NCBI RefSeq assembly: GCF_011045165.1
Contig: NZ_JAAKZI010000021.1
Span: forward strand, 1 to 64,000
From: Arthrobacter silviterrae
Lineage (GTDB): Bacteria; Actinomycetota; Actinomycetes; Actinomycetales; Micrococcaceae
Direction: 5' to 3'
Length of the DNA: 64,000 bases
Shown: positions 61,519 through 64,000 of the stretch, one piece after another
Layout of the letters: each line of letters opens with the position of its first letter
How positions within the stretch are numbered: position 1 is the stretch's first letter
Made by a program: the position numbers and the translations under genes
Notes under the pieces: model-generated
Database searches by the model: none
What the model saw: the letters and a program-made list of their open reading frames with translations, nothing else
What the model was told of the DNA's origin: nothing

Positions 61519-61822
61519 AACGAGAAAATACTTTACCAGCGGTTTTGCAGGATGCGAAATCGAGGGTTCCCACCCCGGATTTTCGGCATTGCTTCAGGGT
61601 CCGTACAGGCATTTTTCGGCCCAAAACCGGCCACAACGGGCCGTTGGCGGCGAGCCCGGGAACGTGGATTCCGGGACTTCGGCGCGGTGAAAATGATATG
61701 CGTCACAGCCGGCTTGGGCCACCCTGTCAAAAAGGGGGCGGGATGCCCGCGTACGGCATCCCGCCCCCTTTCGAGGCCTCACATCACCACGTCACCGATG
61801 GGTGCCGCAGAGGTGGGCGTGT
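61519..61822. other. Intergenic region, helicase / tRNA-Thr
   Basis: 304 nt. Contains the helicase terminator (separate entry) and, by position, the promoter of the tRNA pair. I see no gene in it. Confidence 0.5.
61727..61771 (-). terminator. Terminator after DEAD-box helicase gene
   Basis: Perfect 17-bp stem AAAGGGGGCGGGATGCC / GGCATCCCGCCCCCTTT with a 7-nt loop; on the minus strand five U follow. It lies about 50 nt past the helicase stop. Confidence 0.95.
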
Positions 61823-63766
61823 TTACCACTTGCCCTTGCTGTTGTAGTTCTGGCCGCCGCCTTCGTGGCGGGGACGGCGGTCGCCGCCGCCGTGGCCCGT
61901 GTGGCCCTGGCGTTCAGCACCGTAGCCCTGGTCCGAACCGCGTTCGCGATCGCCTCCGCGGTAGCCGCCCTGGCCGCCGTCGTACTTCTTCTTGAAGCCG
62001 CCCTGGCCGCGGTCATTGCGGTCACGGTACGGGGCGCCTGCGCCGGCGGACGCCGGGCGGCGGCCCTTGTCCAGCTCGAGGTTGATGAGCTCACCGCCGA
62101 TGCGGGTCTTGCTTAGCGCGCGCCACTGGTCCTTGCTGAGCTCGGCCGGCAGTTCCACCAGGGTGTGGTCGGAACGGATGTCGATGCCGCCGATTTGGGC
62201 CGAGGAAAGCCCGCCTTCATTGGCAATGGCGCCAACGATGGAGCCGGGCATGACGCGCTGGCGGCGGCCCACCGAGATGCGGTAGGTGGCGTTGCCCTCG
62301 GTCAGGGTGCGGGTCGGGCCGCGGGAGCCGAAGCCGTCCTTGGAGCGTTCCTTCTTCTGGTATTCCGGGGCCGCCGGGAGGTCGTTGACCAACAGCGGCT
62401 GGCCGCCCTGGGCCATGACAGCCAGTGCCGCGGCAATTTCCGAGGCCGGAACATCGTGCTCTTCCTCGTAGCTGGCGATCAGGTCGCGGAACTTGGCGAC
62501 GTCCTTGGTGGCCAGGGTTTCCGTGATCTTCTCGGCAAACTTGCCCAGGCGCAGGGTGTTGATGGTCTCCGCGGAGGGAAGGTGCATCTGCTCCACCGGC
62601 TGGCGGGTGGCCTTCTCGATGGCGCGCAGCAGGTACTTTTCCCGCGGGGTCATGAAGAGGATCGCGTCGCCGGAGCGGCCGGCGCGGCCCGTGCGGCCAA
62701 TGCGGTGCACGTACGACTCGGTGTCGTGGGGGATGTCGTAGTTGATGACGTGGGAGATGCGCTCCACGTCCAGGCCGCGGGCGGCAACGTCGGTGGCCAC
62801 CAGGATGTCGAAGCGGCCGTCGCGCAGGCCCTCGATGGTCCGCTCGCGCTGCTGCTGCGGGATGTCGCCGTTGATGGCGGCCGCCTGGAATCCGCGCGAC
62901 TTCAGCTTGTCAGCCAGTTCCTCGGTGGCCATCTTGGTGCGCACAAACGCAATGACGCCGTCGAACTCTTCAACTTCAAGCACACGCGTCAGGGCGTCGA
63001 GCTTGTGCGGGCCCATGACCTGCAGGTAACGCTGGCGGGTGTTGGCGCCCGTGGTGGTCTTGGCCTTGACCGTGACCTCGGCAGGGTTGTTCAGGTACTG
63101 CTTGGAGATGCGTCGGATCTGGCCCGGCATGGTGGCGGAGAACAGGGCAACCTGCTTCTCATCCGGGGTCTGCGAGAGGATCTGCTCAACATCTTCGGCG
63201 AAGCCCATGCGGAGCATCTCGTCTGCCTCGTCCAGCACCAGGTACTGCAGGTGGGACAGGTCGAGGGAGCCCTTGGACAGGTGGTCGATGACACGCCCGG
63301 GAGTGCCGACAACCACCTGGGCGCCGCGGCGCAGGCCAGCCAGCTGGGGGCCGTAGGCGGAGCCGCCGTAGACGGGCAGGACGGAGAAGTTGTCCATGTA
63401 CTTGGCGTAGGAGGTGAACGCTTCGGCAACCTGCAGGGCCAGCTCGCGGGTGGGCGCCAGCACCAGGATCTGGGTGTTCTTGGTGGGGCCGTTGAGGTCC
63501 ATCAGCTCAGCCATGCGGGACAGGGCCGGAACCGCGAACGCGGCCGTCTTTCCCGTGCCTGTCTGGGCAAGGCCCACCACGTCGCGGCCCTCAAGGAGCA
63601 GCGGGATCGTGGCGGCCTGGATGGGGGAAGGCTTTTCGTAGCCGACGTCGCTCAGGGCGGACAGCACGCGGCCGTCGATGCCAAGTTCGGCAAAAGTAAC
63701 TTCCGGGGCGTCTTCCTTGTTGATGGTGACGGAACCGGAAGCGGTGTCAGTGGTATTTTCGGGCAT
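61823..63766 (-). CDS. DEAD-box ATP-dependent RNA helicase (DeaD/CsdA-like)
   Basis: 647 aa. Unwinds structured RNA, often in ribosome assembly and cold adaptation. The Q motif lies near residue 45. Then come Walker A AQTGTGKT near 68, PTRELA, TPGRVIDHL, DEADEML, SATMP, ARGLDVERISHVINYD and HRIGRTGRAGR. A DbpA-type RNA-binding domain (RISVGRRQRVMPGSIVGAIANEGG) lies near 490-560. The last 70 residues are a Gly/Arg-rich tail (GGYRGGDRERGSDQGYG). Start ATG at 63766; an ATG 18 nt upstream is possible. Confidence 0.95.
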   Translation of the reverse strand: MPENTTDTASGSVTINKEDAPEVTFAELGIDGRVLSALSDVGYEKPSPIQAATIPLLLEGRDVVGLAQTGTGKTAAFAVPALSRMAELMDLNGPTKNTQILVLAPTRELALQVAEAFTSYAKYMDNFSVLPVYGGSAYGPQLAGLRRGAQVVVGTPGRVIDHLSKGSLDLSHLQYLVLDEADEMLRMGFAEDVEQILSQTPDEKQVALFSATMPGQIRRISKQYLNNPAEVTVKAKTTTGANTRQRYLQVMGPHKLDALTRVLEVEEFDGVIAFVRTKMATEELADKLKSRGFQAAAINGDIPQQQRERTIEGLRDGRFDILVATDVAARGLDVERISHVINYDIPHDTESYVHRIGRTGRAGRSGDAILFMTPREKYLLRAIEKATRQPVEQMHLPSAETINTLRLGKFAEKITETLATKDVAKFRDLIASYEEEHDVPASEIAAALAVMAQGGQPLLVNDLPAAPEYQKKERSKDGFGSRGPTRTLTEGNATYRISVGRRQRVMPGSIVGAIANEGGLSSAQIGGIDIRSDHTLVELPAELSKDQWRALSKTRIGGELINLELDKGRRPASAGAGAPYRDRNDRGQGGFKKKYDGGQGGYRGGDRERGSDQGYGAERQGHTGHGGGDRRPRHEGGGQNYNSKGKW

Positions 63767-64000
63767 GGTGGTAAATGTCCTCATTCATAGGGCCGGGCGG
63801 CGAGGGCGCCGCATTACTCGAAATCCAGCCGCAACAGGTATCCCAGGCAGGATCTCGCGCCACATGCGCACCGTTGGTACGGCCGCCGGTGCCAGCCTAG
63901 GCCAACACCGTGTGACGTTTCTTTGCCGGCAATCCCCTATGAACGCTACTTGCCCGCGCAATTACCGCGGGCCCCATACACTTCAGGCTCCTGCCTCAAA
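63767..64000. other. Upstream region of the helicase gene
   Basis: No gene seen. It contains a hairpin GCCCGCG / CGCGGGC (63952-63972) about 190 nt before the start codon, which may be part of a long leader as known for cold-induced helicase mRNAs, or belong to a gene outside the window. Confidence 0.35.

Overview
The window is a contiguous piece of a high-GC Gram-positive chromosome. It most resembles the Arthrobacter group (Micrococcaceae, Actinomycetota). Evidence: actinobacterial marker genes (mycothiol synthase mshD, a GlnR-type regulator, paired HadA/HadB-like dehydratases, NusG with a long acidic N-terminus), GC-rich codon use, frequent GTG and TTG starts, and many apparently leaderless genes. 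I see no integrase, transposase, phage gene, CRISPR array or rRNA operon. The region reads as core chromosome with a few accessory transport/regulator cassettes.

Left part (1-22 kb, mostly minus strand): the transcription/translation supercluster. Read along the minus strand it runs tRNA-Trp, secE, nusG, rplK, rplA, two GNAT acetyltransferases, rplJ, rplL, rpoB, rpoC, rpsL, rpsG, fusA, tuf. Plus-strand genes sit between blocks: a patatin-like lipase between rpsL and rpoC, and a thiolase/YbaK pair between rpoB and rplL. Strong hairpin terminators close tuf, rplL and rplA, and an attenuator-like terminator lies in the rplJ leader.

Middle part (22-44 kb): an aminotransferase; a two-component system (LuxR-type regulator plus PspC-domain histidine kinase) divergent from a PspC/LiaF-like membrane protein, which looks like a three-component envelope-stress module; pfkA with a palindrome inside its promoter; a PadR/DHA2 efflux cassette; a block resembling the mycobacterial Rv0811c-Rv0819 neighbourhood (ygfZ-like, FABP/nitrobindin-like, a 37-aa membrane peptide, glnR, mshD); ppk with a MutT1-like Nudix/phosphatase; a membrane protein/GntR pair with a promoter palindrome; thyA-dfrA; and a proteobacterial-type asd.

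Right part (44-64 kb): an AlkZ-like winged-helix protein, a fatty acid desaturase, a tightly overlapping hadA-hadB-MFS-murB operon, a divergent TetR/DHA2 pair with two operators exactly 21 bp apart, DUF2797 and CoA-ester lyase genes, a CPA1 antiporter, a GT39-like membrane glycosyltransferase, a proline-rich lipoprotein, an NmrA-like protein, tRNA-Met, tRNA-Thr and a DEAD-box RNA helicase.

The most unusual non-coding signals are: a dispersed family of about 32-nt tandem repeats at three intergenic sites, partly arranged as a large palindrome; fifteen genes with a TANNNT box 6-7 nt before the start codon (leaderless transcription); and a degenerate tRNA-like element with an encoded CCA between glnR and mshD.
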